46,411 nucleotides of DNA from Candidatus Woesearchaeota archaeon (GCA_016930415.1 JAFGGS010000017.1:1-46411), one strand, 5' to 3'; shown: positions 8,729-16,361, counted from the stretch's first letter. Numbers and translations: made by a program. Notes: a model not told the origin generated them from the sequence alone.

Positions 8729-8827
8729 TGCGTTTTGGTTCAGGGCCTGCTTTGCCTGCCATCGGGTGCCTGCATGTTTAGCAGCGAGCAGGCCGGAGCT
8801 TGCGATTCCTGGAAATAGCGGATTTTA
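8729..8827. other. divergent intergenic spacer with inverted repeat
   Basis: This spacer separates the promoters of the PRC-barrel gene (minus) and the small membrane protein (plus). It contains an inverted repeat GGCCTGC (8744-8750) / GCAGGCC (8788-8794) enclosing further TGCCTGC copies. No ORF or tRNA is apparent. It could hold regulator sites or form RNA structure if read through. Confidence 0.35.
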
Positions 8828-8900
8828 GAAAAATATATAAACCTAGCCAGGCAAATTGTCTTTTATCATATTATCTTAGAAAAGGAGGGTGAGATTTAAG

Positions 8901-9110
8901 ATGGGCTTGGATTCGGTTATACTAGCGATTATTATTGGAACCTTGGCAGCGATAGTCTATTCCTTGAGGGTCCTCGTGCTCATGGAGAGGAGGATCGCGA
9001 AGATCGACCTCAACCTTGAGCGCATCGTGCTTAAGATTGCGCGTGAGGAGATCAAGATCGAGGAGGATGAGAAACGCATAGAATCTATGCTCCGCAAGAA
9101 GAGGAGATAA
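8901..9110 (+). CDS. small single-span membrane protein with charged coiled coil
   Basis: 69 aa from ATG 8901. A GTG at 8889 is in frame but overlaps the strong GGAGGGTGAG ribosome site (8884-8893), so the ATG is chosen. Residues ~4-24 form one membrane span (SVILAIIIGTLAAIVYSLRVL). Residues 25-69 are a highly charged, predicted helical coiled coil (RRIAKIDLNLERIVLKIAREE) ending in KKRR. The TATA-like AATATATAAA lies at 8832-8841. The topology, a membrane anchor with a cytoplasmic coil, suggests a scaffold or partner protein. No family is recognised. Confidence 0.7.
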   Translation: MGLDSVILAIIIGTLAAIVYSLRVLVLMERRIAKIDLNLERIVLKIAREEIKIEEDEKRIESMLRKKRR

Positions 9111-9171
9111 ATCCAAAAGTATATAAAAACTCTTTTCAGCCTTTTTCTTCTTAGAGTTTTTACAGATAGTG

Positions 9172-9834
9172 ATGGTTATGATACAGCAGGTCAGCTTGAA
9201 CCACGGCGCAGTGCCTTACGAGTACATGATCCACAAGGCAAAGCTAGACTCTCTTACAGCCGAGAGGTTCTCGTCGCTTAAGAGCTTTCTTCGCGAGATG
9301 ATGGGCTCTTGCCCGTCAGAGCCTTTCTTCGAGGGTCCTAGGAGCAGCAAGCTGAAGTTCAGTATGGGAATAGAGCCTCGAAGGGTAGAGAACCACGAGG
9401 TCATCCACTTGGCCAGGAGCGGCCTTGAGTGGAACCGTTTCAGGACTGCGCATTCGAACGTGCAAGGGTTCATGCTCTCGCATGATCACAAGACAGTGGC
9501 TGTCGAGGTCCCCTTATGGCTCAGCCCTTTTGAATGTGACGAGGGCTTGCAGGCGAAGTTTCGCGAACGCTTCCAGGAAGAAGGGCCTCTCTCTGGCCAC
9601 ATCGACGTGCTGCGTATCGAGGATGGCAAGATATGGATTTGGGATTATAAGCCAAAGGCTGACAAGGAGAAGTACGCGACGACGCAAACCTACTTCTACG
9701 CCCTCATGCTCTCCAAGAGGACAGGCATCCCGCTCGACAACTTCATGTGTGGATACTTCGACGACAAGTCATGCTTTGTCTTCAAGCCGGACGTGAAGTA
9801 CTTGAGAGAGCGGCAGCTGGTGATAAAGCAGTAA
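9172..9834 (+). CDS. RecB/Cas4-like PD-(D/E)XK nuclease
   Basis: About 220 aa. The C-terminal half carries the nuclease core: GHIDVLRIEDGKIWIWDYKPK supplies the D...D-x-K catalytic residues, followed by TTQTYFYALML, the Q-x-x-x-Y motif of the RecB/Cas4 branch of PD-(D/E)XK nucleases. A histidine in the N-terminal part may act upstream of the core. Cas4 normally has four iron-sulfur cysteines; only scattered cysteines (PFEC, FMCGYF, KSCF) are visible, so an Fe-S cluster is not supported. There are no cas genes or CRISPR repeats in the window. The start is GTG 9169 or ATG 9172, after TATA-like GTATATAAAA (9119-9128). It is likely a DNA repair or processing nuclease. Confidence 0.75.
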   Translation: MVMIQQVSLNHGAVPYEYMIHKAKLDSLTAERFSSLKSFLREMMGSCPSEPFFEGPRSSKLKFSMGIEPRRVENHEVIHLARSGLEWNRFRTAHSNVQGFMLSHDHKTVAVEVPLWLSPFECDEGLQAKFRERFQEEGPLSGHIDVLRIEDGKIWIWDYKPKADKEKYATTQTYFYALMLSKRTGIPLDNFMCGYFDDKSCFVFKPDVKYLRERQLVIKQ

Positions 9835-9846
9835 TTTTCTCTAGTC

Positions 9847-9926
9847 GTTGTTATTTGCTAATCCTCTGCCCTAACGGACGAGAATCGGATCGTCTCTAGA
9901 AAAAAATAAAAAAATCAAATAACAAT
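9847..9926. terminator. convergent-gene spacer with long inverted repeat and A/T tracts
   Basis: Located between two convergent genes. GTTGTTATTTG (9847-9857) pairs with CAAATAACAAT (9916-9926), with one wobble or mismatch at the end. An internal GACG...CGTC pair lies near 9878-9894. The A-rich stretch at 9900-9914 becomes a T-rich tract in the minus-strand transcript of the 59-aa gene, as expected for archaeal termination. Confidence 0.45.
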
Positions 9927-9929
9927 ATC

Positions 9930-10109
9930 CTAGTTGGTGGGCGTCTGTGCAGGCGCCGCGGCGGGTTCTTTCTTATCCTCTGCTACAGGCTCTTCCTTCT
10001 TCACTTCTTCCTTATTCTCTTCTTTATGCTCTTCTTTCTTCTCTTCTGCAGGAGCCGCGGGGGCCTCTGCTGCAGGAGCTTGTTCCGGTTTTTTGTTTTC
10101 TTCTTCCAT
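9930..10109 (-). CDS. 59-residue E/K/A/P-rich small protein
   Basis: Short ORF from ATG 10109 to TAG 9930. The protein begins MEEENKKPEQAPAAEAPAAP and continues as alternating acidic/lysine runs and A/P blocks ending APAQTPTN. Support comes from position and signals: a minus-strand TATA-like CTTATAAAAG at 10131-10140 lies ~26 nt before the ATG (leaderless arrangement), and a T-rich tract follows the stop. The composition resembles disordered charged tails of archaeal ribosomal or chaperone-associated proteins, but no family is recognised. The long plus-strand frame over the same bases is serine/alanine-rich and is judged its shadow. Confidence 0.6.
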   Translation of the reverse strand: MEEENKKPEQAPAAEAPAAPAEEKKEEHKEENKEEVKKEEPVAEDKKEPAAAPAQTPTN

Positions 10110-10199
10110 TGTAAATACTCCAGCGGACCCGACTTTTATAAGTCTTTCGGGTAATCTTCGTCGAAAACTATTTGAAGAAGAGAGTCTTCGCTAAAAGTC

Positions 10200-10583
10200 A
10201 TGATAACGGATGAAGTCGCAAAGATGATTCTCAAATCTTACGAGGAGGCTTGGGTGGAGCAGGACACGAGGAAGATCCTCAGCATCTTCGCCGAGAACGG
10301 CTCATACCAGGAGGGCTTGAGAGAAAAGTTCATTGGCCATGATGAGATTGCCAAATACTGGGATAAGAAGGTTTGCGAGGAACAGTCGAATATCGAGTTC
10401 GACCTCGTCTCTTATCACATCAGCGGCGACTTCTTGATAGCGGAGTGGAAGGCTTCTTTCGACAGCGACATAGAGAAAGCCAGAATAACAGTGGAGGAAG
10501 TCGCCATCATGAGGATAGAGGACGGGAAAATAAAGACCCTCAAGGAGTATTGGAGGTCCAAGAAGGCTCCGCACAAGCCTTAA
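10200..10583 (+). CDS. NTF2/SnoaL-like protein
   Basis: 127 aa, typical for the SnoaL/NTF2-like cone fold. An N-terminal helix (VAKMILKSYEEAWVEQDTRKI) leads to a LSIFAENGSYQEG turn, then FIGHDEIAKYWDK, and a C-terminal sheet (FLIAEWKASF, AIMRIEDGKIKTLKEYW). The final two strands match the common 'r..dGkI....eyw' ending of the superfamily. Members are enzymes or small-ligand binders; catalytic residues cannot be assigned here. Transcription probably starts from the A/T-rich AAAACTATTTG at ~10164-10174. The stop overlaps the convergent hjc stop by 4 nt. Confidence 0.8.
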   Translation: MITDEVAKMILKSYEEAWVEQDTRKILSIFAENGSYQEGLREKFIGHDEIAKYWDKKVCEEQSNIEFDLVSYHISGDFLIAEWKASFDSDIEKARITVEEVAIMRIEDGKIKTLKEYWRSKKAPHKP

Positions 10584-11005
10584 GTCAGCCTCTTCTGCCT
10601 GTACTTCCCTATCAGTTCTTCGAAGGTGAGGGCTTTCTTCTTCGCGAGCTCGTAGTTCACGGCGAAGCCTTTAGGCGTCTCTTTCAGGTCTGGTATCGTG
10701 ATGAAGTACCATTGCTCGTTGTCGAACCTTATCGCGACGATGGCCCTCGCCCCGAAGCTATTCGCGAAGAGGTCTAGCTGGCTTATCTCGTCCTTGTCAA
10801 GGTACTTCGTGAGCTTGTGGCTCGCCTTGCACTCGATCGCAAAGAATAAGTGGCCGTTGCCTGCTACTATGTCCGGCGAGGGGTGCTTCGTCGAGCCGCT
10901 ACCAGCTGCCCTCATCGCTGCGAAGCCGTTCTCCCATAGAAGGTGTATGAGCTCGCGCTCTGCCTTGCTGCCCTTGGCCTTGCGGCCGCTAAAACTAAGA
11001 CCCAA
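10580..11005 (-). CDS. hjc: Holliday junction resolvase Hjc
   Basis: 141 aa; cleaves four-way DNA junctions during recombination and fork repair. The archaeal Hjc nuclease core is intact: KGSKAERELIHLL with the conserved Glu, GSGSTKHPSPDIVAG with the catalytic Asp, and FFAIECKAS with the E-x-K pair. The start is TTG at 11005, chosen because AGGGGG (11013-11018 on the minus strand) lies at ideal spacing and the protein then opens MGLSFSGRKAKGSKAE, like family members. TATA-like ACTATATAAA lies at ~11046-11055. It converges with the NTF2-like gene. Confidence 0.93.
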   Translation of the reverse strand: MGLSFSGRKAKGSKAERELIHLLWENGFAAMRAAGSGSTKHPSPDIVAGNGHLFFAIECKASHKLTKYLDKDEISQLDLFANSFGARAIVAIRFDNEQWYFITIPDLKETPKGFAVNYELAKKKALTFEELIGKYRQKRLT

Positions 11006-11130
11006 ATATCAACCCCCTTTAGCAAACAGTTAGTGCTTTGGGTTTTATATAGTTTGTCAAGAATCGCATTTCAGAAAGAACTTATTCGTATCTTAGCGCA
11101 ACAGAAACATCCTGTTCCTGAGCTTTGCGT

Positions 11131-12378
11131 TCATTCGTAACGCAAAGCGTCTACTGGTTTTAACTTGCTTGCTTGGTATGCGGGGATGGCTCCTGCGCCC
11201 ATGCCTATTATGAGCGAGATGCCTATCGCCATCAATACGCTGCTCAGGCTCACGATAGACCCTAGTGACCCGAATCTTCCGAACATTCCGCCTGTGCCGC
11301 TGATTATCGAGGGCAATATTCCTGAGAGCAGCGTTCCTATGATTATCCCTATTATGCCGCCGATCAGTCCTATGAGCGCTGCATTTAGCAGGAAGATTAT
11401 CATGATGTCCTTGTTCCTAGCGCCTATCGCCTTCATTATTCCTATCTCCTTGGTCTTCTCAAGGACTGAGGTGAACATGGTGTTTGCAACGCCGACTGCA
11501 CCTACTAGGAGTGCGACTGCCGCGATTGCAGTGAGGAAGGTTGTTAGGGATGCTAGCATGCTGGTCCTCTGCGCTTGCCGCTCCTTGTTAGAGGTCAGGG
11601 TGAAGTCTAGCTTGCCTGAGATCACGTGCCTTGCTATTTTTAGCTTGTAGTTTATGTCGTCCATGGTCTGGTTCAACTCGTCCTCGTCCTTCACTTTAAT
11701 GATGACCTGGTCGTAGACGTCTTTTGTCTTGTCTGTGAGGACAGTGTAGGCTTGGGTTATTGGCATGTAGATGTTGCTGCTGCTATCGTCCAGTATGCCT
11801 ACTATGCGAAAGAGTCGATCCTCTATTGTAACCATATGGTTCACTCCTAATTGCTTGCTAAAGAAGCTGTCTGCAAACCTTCCGCCTACCACAATGACGT
11901 TCGTGTCTGCAGGTCCTAGCATCCTGCCGTCCCTTATCGTTGAGGTTGTTATCTGGGACCACACTGCGGGGTCCACGCCAGTGACTGTGGTGGAGCCTTT
12001 CTCTGCGACGTAATACGCGTCTGCCCTGCCGCTTATCTCAGTCGCTATGAGCTTGATGCCGCTGATTCCCTTAAGCACTTGGACGTCTGTCTTGTCGATG
12101 ACTATCTCTTCCTTGCTGGCAGAGGCGCTTCCTCCAGAATCGAATCCTCCCGGTCCTGCAAATCCCCCTGCCCTTGAGGCTCCGGCTCTTAGCGTCAACA
12201 AGTCTCCTCCGAGCTGCCCTAACTGGCTCGTCACCTCTGACTTGAGGGCGTTGCCTATCGAGACTATTGATATCACCGCAGCCACGCCTATCACTATGCC
12301 GAGTATCGTCAGCCAGCTTCTCAGCCTGCTGTGCATCACCATGTTGAAGGCGTACTTGAAGGCTTTTATGAACTTCAT
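11131..12378 (-). CDS. MacB/FtsX-type ABC transporter permease
   Basis: 415 aa permease of the MacB/LolC/FtsX class. One N-terminal span follows MVMHSRLRSWLTILGIVIGVAAVISIVS, then an external MacB periplasmic-core-like domain (~45-265), then three C-terminal spans with EKTKEIGIMKAIGARN, the coupling helix typical of this class, at ~305-325. MacB-type proteins use mechanotransmission instead of carrying substrate through the membrane. The operon order is ATPase (14579), secreted subunit (13860), permease. The external domain carries a Gly/Ser-rich insertion (GASRAGGFAGPGGFDSGGSAS). The substrate is unknown. Confidence 0.9.
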   Translation of the reverse strand: MKFIKAFKYAFNMVMHSRLRSWLTILGIVIGVAAVISIVSIGNALKSEVTSQLGQLGGDLLTLRAGASRAGGFAGPGGFDSGGSASASKEEIVIDKTDVQVLKGISGIKLIATEISGRADAYYVAEKGSTTVTGVDPAVWSQITTSTIRDGRMLGPADTNVIVVGGRFADSFFSKQLGVNHMVTIEDRLFRIVGILDDSSSNIYMPITQAYTVLTDKTKDVYDQVIIKVKDEDELNQTMDDINYKLKIARHVISGKLDFTLTSNKERQAQRTSMLASLTTFLTAIAAVALLVGAVGVANTMFTSVLEKTKEIGIMKAIGARNKDIMIIFLLNAALIGLIGGIIGIIIGTLLSGILPSIISGTGGMFGRFGSLGSIVSLSSVLMAIGISLIIGMGAGAIPAYQASKLKPVDALRYE

Positions 12379-12414
12379 GTGATTCTCTCGCGTCTTCTCT
12401 TTTTACGTCTTGGC

Positions 12415-13860
12415 TTATCTCTTCTTTTTCTTCCCATTGCCGCTGAACAAGTCCTTCAACGCATCGCCGTAGCCATAGTCAGGGTCGTCAAGCCTCTTGT
12501 TGTTGCGCTTCCTTCTGACAGCGACCAATAGCGCTATTGCAACGACTGCAAGGATCATCCATCCTGCATTGCTCCAGATCGAGGTCAGGGGATTTGCGGC
12601 AACAGTCTTTCTCGCCCCAAAACCGTTGGTGGTTGTTACTGATGCAGATGCGGCTGTTGCTCCTGAGGAGAAGCTTGCAGCGTCGACAGGAACCTCTTTT
12701 GTTATCGTGTTCCTGTTCCCTCTCGAGTCGGTGTATACTATGTCTATCAATATCTTCGTGTTAGTGACGTTCGCTTGGCCAAATTGCCTTGTGAAGTTCC
12801 CTCCCGTCATGGGAATGGTTCCTGCGGATGTTCCGGCATTCACGGGTCTTGCGCCTCCCATTGGCTGGAGCGTGAATCCTGCAATAGTGTAGTCTCCCTC
12901 GTTGAGGTTTCCAATGATGACAGAGTCGCTTCCAGACACCCTCCATCCTGGCTGGCCTGGTATCTTTACAGTTACTGAGCTTGCAGAGACGCTTCCCACG
13001 TTTGAGATCGAGAAGGTTGACTCGCCGTTCGTGGTGCCTGAGAACGCGACGTCAAAGTCAGTCGCTCCGCCGACGTACACTCCTGCCTTCGTGTTTATCT
13101 CCTTCTCCACGTTGTTGAGTGGATCTGTGTATGTCAACGTAAGGTCTAGCTTGTAGAGGTCTGGGGCCGCGTTCGTGCTTGCTATCACGTTGAACAAGAG
13201 GTCTGCGCTGTCTCCGACGTCTATGTACTTCACGTATTTGGTGTTGTCAGAGCCGACTGGCAGGATTATGTCGTCTTCGTTCTCCCAGTGGAAGGTCAAG
13301 TCCCTTAAGGGTGTCGATCCCACGTTGTTTATCGTGAACTTCAACGGGATTATCTTTCCAGGCACTAACTCGACCTGGTCGATGTAGATTATCTCTGCGC
13401 TGTCCTGGCTGTTGACATCCAGAGTGAGAGTGGTTGTTGAGGTGATTGATGGGTTGTCTTGCTGGTAAGTCTTTATCTTCAAGGCGTAGCTTCCTGCAGA
13501 TACGTCTTTGTCGACTTTCAGCTGGAACTTGATTATCTTGGCGTTGTCACTGTAGAAGCCTTGTCCTCCAAGTATCGTGCCAAGGCTTTGGCTTGCGCTC
13601 GTCCCGGGGAGTATCTCGAACGGATAAGTCGGCTCGATCGCCACTACCATATTGTTGGTGGAGATGTCGCCCACGTTGGCGATGCTAAGTCTCACTTCCA
13701 TCAAGTCGCCTGCAATCGCAGGGTCAGGGTCCTGGCTTACTAGGGACACGACGATCGATGGTTGGACCTGCGCAGACTGGCTACTACTGGTCGCTGCCGC
13801 CGCCATTGAAGCTAGCATCAAGACCATGATTACTGATATGACACCTGTTTCCTTTCTCAT
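12415..13860 (-). CDS. secreted, C-terminally anchored CARDB/NEW3-like ABC-associated protein
   Basis: 481 aa. It has a signal peptide (residues 1-22, ending AAAATSS), then three beta-rich repeats of the CARDB/NEW3 or S-layer-adhesin type, seen as 'N-x-G' turns: VRLSIANVGDIS, LKFTINNVGSTP and STFSISNVGSVS. A C-terminal span (~442-458, WMILAVVAIALLVAVRR) and a cytoplasmic tail rich in K/R/D end in GKKKKR. It sits between the ATPase (4-nt overlap at 13857-13860) and the MacB-like permease, taking the place of the MacA-type adaptor. It therefore probably works outside the cell with the permease, but a direct interaction is inference. Confidence 0.8.
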   Translation of the reverse strand: MRKETGVISVIMVLMLASMAAAATSSSQSAQVQPSIVVSLVSQDPDPAIAGDLMEVRLSIANVGDISTNNMVVAIEPTYPFEILPGTSASQSLGTILGGQGFYSDNAKIIKFQLKVDKDVSAGSYALKIKTYQQDNPSITSTTTLTLDVNSQDSAEIIYIDQVELVPGKIIPLKFTINNVGSTPLRDLTFHWENEDDIILPVGSDNTKYVKYIDVGDSADLLFNVIASTNAAPDLYKLDLTLTYTDPLNNVEKEINTKAGVYVGGATDFDVAFSGTTNGESTFSISNVGSVSASSVTVKIPGQPGWRVSGSDSVIIGNLNEGDYTIAGFTLQPMGGARPVNAGTSAGTIPMTGGNFTRQFGQANVTNTKILIDIVYTDSRGNRNTITKEVPVDAASFSSGATAASASVTTTNGFGARKTVAANPLTSIWSNAGWMILAVVAIALLVAVRRKRNNKRLDDPDYGYGDALKDLFSGNGKKKKR

Positions 13861-14579
13861 TTTTGCACCTCATTCTCTCTTGTGGATATTACTTTTCCAT
13901 CTTTTAGTTCTATTATCGTGTGAGCGTATCTTGCGATGTTGATGTCGTGGGTCACCATGATTATGGTCTTCCCCTCGTTCTTCCAGAGTTTTCTCAAGGT
14001 CTCCAGGACTTCGTTGCCTGTGACGCTGTCAAGCGCGCCAGTCGGCTCGTCTGCCAGGATGATCTCGGGATTGTTTGCAAGGCTCCTTGCTATCGAGACT
14101 CTTTGCTGCTGGCCGCCTGAAAGCTGGGTTGGCCTATGATGTATCTTGTCCCCGAGGCCCACCAGTACCAGTATCTCCCTGGCTCTTCTTCCGGCTGCTG
14201 CGTCGTCGACTTCCAGGAGCTCTAATGGCAGGAGCACGTTCTCGAGCGCGCTGATCGAGGGTATAAGGTTGTATTGCTGGAATATGAAGCCGATTGTGTG
14301 TCCTCGAAGGGATGATAGGTCTGACTCGCTCATCATGCTGATATCCCTGCCTTTTAGCAGTATGCTTCCCTTGCTTGGAAGGTCAAGGCAGCCTATAAGG
14401 TTCATCATGGTAGACTTTCCGCTGCCAGACGCGCCCATTATCGCCACAAAGTCTCCTCGCCTTATCTCGACAGAGACTCCGCGGAGCGCAGGGACTTCTA
14501 CCTCTCCCATCTGGTATATCTTCCAGACGTTCTCAAGCTTGAGAATCGTCTCTTGGCTGCTTGTCTTCTTTGATGCCAT
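13857..14579 (-). CDS. MacB/LolD-type ABC transporter ATPase
   Basis: 240 aa, complete. Walker A GASGSGKST (~48-56), Q-loop FQQYNLIP, signature LSGGQQQR (~152-159), Walker B ILADEPTGALDS, and H-loop VTHD are all intact, and 'TGALDS' is typical of the MacB/LolD branch. It powers the permease at 11131. It is the first gene of a three-gene operon. The minus-strand TATA-like GCTTATAAAG (14656-14665) gives an estimated start of transcription near 14634, leaving a ~55-nt leader that opens on a palindrome at 14622-14637. Confidence 0.95.
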   Translation of the reverse strand: MASKKTSSQETILKLENVWKIYQMGEVEVPALRGVSVEIRRGDFVAIMGASGSGKSTMMNLIGCLDLPSKGSILLKGRDISMMSESDLSSLRGHTIGFIFQQYNLIPSISALENVLLPLELLEVDDAAAGRRAREILVLVGLGDKIHHRPTQLSGGQQQRVSIARSLANNPEIILADEPTGALDSVTGNEVLETLRKLWKNEGKTIIMVTHDINIARYAHTIIELKDGKVISTRENEVQK

Positions 14580-14621
14580 GGTTCTTTTCCTTAAGACTGT
14601 CGCGAATAAGAATCTAGCCTT

Positions 14622-14637
14622 CTAATTCATGAATCAG
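14622..14637. promoter_or_regulatory. palindrome over the predicted transcription start of the ABC operon
   Basis: CTAATTCATGAATCAG is a 16-bp near-perfect palindrome with a perfect ATTCATGAAT core. The TATA-like GCTTATAAAG on the minus strand (14656-14665) places the transcription start at about 14634, inside the palindrome. A dimeric regulator bound there would block initiation. No regulator gene is adjacent. Confidence 0.45.
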
Positions 14638-14718
14638 GTCAATATCAGGGATTGCCTTTATAAGCTGGGTGGATTATCAGTCTACTTTCAGAAGATTGAC
14701 TCATCCAGATGTTGAGAG

Positions 14719-14740
14719 AATAAAAAAAAAATAAAGAATT
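14719..14740 (-). terminator. T-tract terminator of the small secreted protein gene
   Basis: The plus strand has a run of nine A (14722-14731), which gives a T tract in the minus-strand transcript about 25-35 nt after the stop at 14754. Archaeal terminators need little more than such a tract. Confidence 0.55.
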
Positions 14741-14753
14741 TGCCTTGGCAAGC

Positions 14754-15254
14754 CTATTCCTGATGTGGACAGCCTCCTAGGCCTCGTCCTTGACCAGTAC
14801 CCTTGCCATTGCCGCCGTGCTGGCCTTTCATCATTACATCTCCTTGGCCTCTTCCAAAGCCTGGTCCTTGGATGCCTAGCTCGTCTGCGATCGCTCGCGC
14901 ATCATCCATGGATCTTCCAGCGTCTTGCATCAGCTTGTGCATCTCGACGAAGCGGTCGAAGTTGCCTTCGTTGATGACACTCGTCAATCGCTCTTCCATC
15001 GGGCTTCCCTTGACTGTGTCTAGCCACGCGTCGTAGTCACTAGCGTCGATCGCTGCGTCCACGGCTTCCCTGTGCTCTTGCATCTGCGTCCAGTTCAATC
15101 CCCAAGTCTGTGCTTGGCCTTGTCCTCTCATGGCTTTTCCCTTGCCAAAGAGTCCAGTAGCGTTCCCGTCTCCTGATGGGATGGCAAAGGCGCTTATCGC
15201 GACTAGCCCGATCAGCATGACTGCGGCGAGTCCGAACATTGTTGCTTTCTTCAT
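14754..15254 (-). CDS. small secreted protein with Gly/His/Met-rich tail
   Basis: 166 aa. There is a clear signal peptide (MKKATMFGLAAVMLIGLVAISAFA), a helical middle (~55-125; WTQMQEHREAVDAAIDASDYDAW), and a low-complexity tail rich in G, Q, M, H and K ending GGCPHQE. The helical part loosely resembles small extracytoplasmic proteins of the Spy/CpxP kind, but similarity is only in style. The His/Met/Cys-containing tail could bind metal, which is inference. GGAGGTG sits 7 nt before the ATG, and the likely TATA is minus-strand CTTATAAAG at ~15305-15313. A second A/T-rich element at 15275-15285 is closer. Confidence 0.75.
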   Translation of the reverse strand: MKKATMFGLAAVMLIGLVAISAFAIPSGDGNATGLFGKGKAMRGQGQAQTWGLNWTQMQEHREAVDAAIDASDYDAWLDTVKGSPMEERLTSVINEGNFDRFVEMHKLMQDAGRSMDDARAIADELGIQGPGFGRGQGDVMMKGQHGGNGKGTGQGRGLGGCPHQE

Positions 15255-15367
15255 AGTATTTCACCTCCGTGCTGTTTTATATTATGTTGGCATCAGGCAG
15301 AGTTCTTTATAAGCAGGAAGAAGCAGGAATGTACACTTCAAGTCCACATTTTTTATAACTACGAACC

Positions 15368-15382
15368 AGCCTGGCCCAGGCT
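15368..15382. promoter_or_regulatory. palindrome next to the TATA box of the 15433 operon
   Basis: AGCCTGGCCCAGGCT is a perfect 7+1+7 inverted repeat ending about 5 bp before TATA-like CTTTAAATA (15387-15395). The first gene starts at 15433 after GGTGAT. The operon encodes its own winged-helix protein, making autoregulation through this site plausible. Confidence 0.5.
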
Positions 15383-15432
15383 ATAACTTTAAATAGGTAT
15401 GAGACCATCCTGGCCTCGAAGGTGATTTTAAG

Positions 15433-16089
15433 ATGCCCCCGCCGATGTTTGACCCATCAAGGTTCGGAAGCGAACTCGCATACACGCTGATAGTCGTCTT
15501 CCTGTTCGTATTCGTGTATTTCAGGACCAGGGAGATGTATGACCTGACCAAGCACAAGGGGATTCATTATTTCAGGAACGCGTTCCTCTTCTTCGGACTA
15601 GCATACGCGGCGAGGTTCCTCTTCCACCTGGTCCAGCTCGGATTCATCGTGCTCGACTACAGGCGCCCCGGCATGATGCTCTTTCCGCTCGTGTTCCCGA
15701 TCGTCGGCTACCTCGGGACGATAGCGATATTCTACCTCGCTTACAGCACTTATTGGGAGCGCATAAGGTATTCTTACTTTCTGATAGTCTCGAACTTCGT
15801 GGCGCTCATCGTCGCGGTCGCGGCATTCATCTCAGGCTCTCCCTTCGTCGTGGCGCTGGTCCAGTTGCCGCTCATAATCTTCACGCTGGTCAAGACCTCC
15901 AAGGTAGCCCATAAGAAGAAGTCGCATGTCAAGGCATTGTACTTCCTAGTGTCGCTCTTCTGGCTCCTCAACCTCTTCGTGCTAACACCTCGGTGGTTCG
16001 TGCCTTTCGAGGCTAAGGTCGCGCTCCAGCTCGTGTCAACGGCAGTCTTCATATTCTTAGCATACAAGGTCTTAAGATGGACAAGGTGA
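15433..16089 (+). CDS. seven-span membrane protein of unknown function
   Basis: 218 aa with about seven membrane helices (for example YTLIVVFLFVFVYF, LVFPIVGYLGTIAIFYLAY, LIVSNFVALIVAVAAFI) and short loops. Conserved-looking polar residues include RTREMYDLTKHKG after TM1. It resembles archaeal 7TM sensor-like proteins without a soluble domain; no family is certain. Its 3' end overlaps the winged-helix gene by 13 nt, so the two are translationally coupled. This membrane-plus-HTH pairing suggests a membrane signal passed to a DNA-binding partner. A GGTGAT ribosome site precedes the ATG. Confidence 0.7.
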   Translation: MPPPMFDPSRFGSELAYTLIVVFLFVFVYFRTREMYDLTKHKGIHYFRNAFLFFGLAYAARFLFHLVQLGFIVLDYRRPGMMLFPLVFPIVGYLGTIAIFYLAYSTYWERIRYSYFLIVSNFVALIVAVAAFISGSPFVVALVQLPLIIFTLVKTSKVAHKKKSHVKALYFLVSLFWLLNLFVLTPRWFVPFEAKVALQLVSTAVFIFLAYKVLRWTR

Positions 16090-16361
16090 GCAGGAAGCGG
16101 GACAGGCTGGAAGTGATTCATGACATCCTCAAGATAGTCAGGGACCGCCACAACTCGATAAAGCCCACCCCCCTCCTGCGATACTCCAACCTCTCGTCCT
16201 CGAGCTTCAGCGACTACTACAAGGAGCTCGTCTTGAAGGAGCTTGTCAGGGAGGAGAGCGACAAGAAGGGGAGGAAGTTCGTGACCCTGACAGACAAGGG
16301 ATTCAAGTTCCTCGAGAAGTACAAGTACATCCTGGGATTCATAGAAGAGTTCGAGCTTTAG
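16077..16361 (+). CDS. winged-helix DNA-binding protein
   Basis: 94 aa, a single winged helix. RDRLEVIHDILKIVRD forms helix 1, TPLLRYSNLSSSSFSDYYKELV helices 2-3, and KKGRKFVTLTDKGFKFLEKY the wing and dimer helix. This is the standard layout of small archaeal regulators (COG3432-like), in which 'T.kG..fL.ky' precedes the C-terminal coil. It starts within the end of the upstream 7TM gene. Its likely target is the palindrome at 15368. Confidence 0.82.
   Translation: MDKVSRKRDRLEVIHDILKIVRDRHNSIKPTPLLRYSNLSSSSFSDYYKELVLKELVREESDKKGRKFVTLTDKGFKFLEKYKYILGFIEEFEL

Noticed and set aside
9934-10194. Plus-strand Ser/Ala/Phe-rich ORF
   Set aside because: It is the reverse complement of the E/K/A/P-rich 59-residue gene; the promoter and T tract fit the minus strand.
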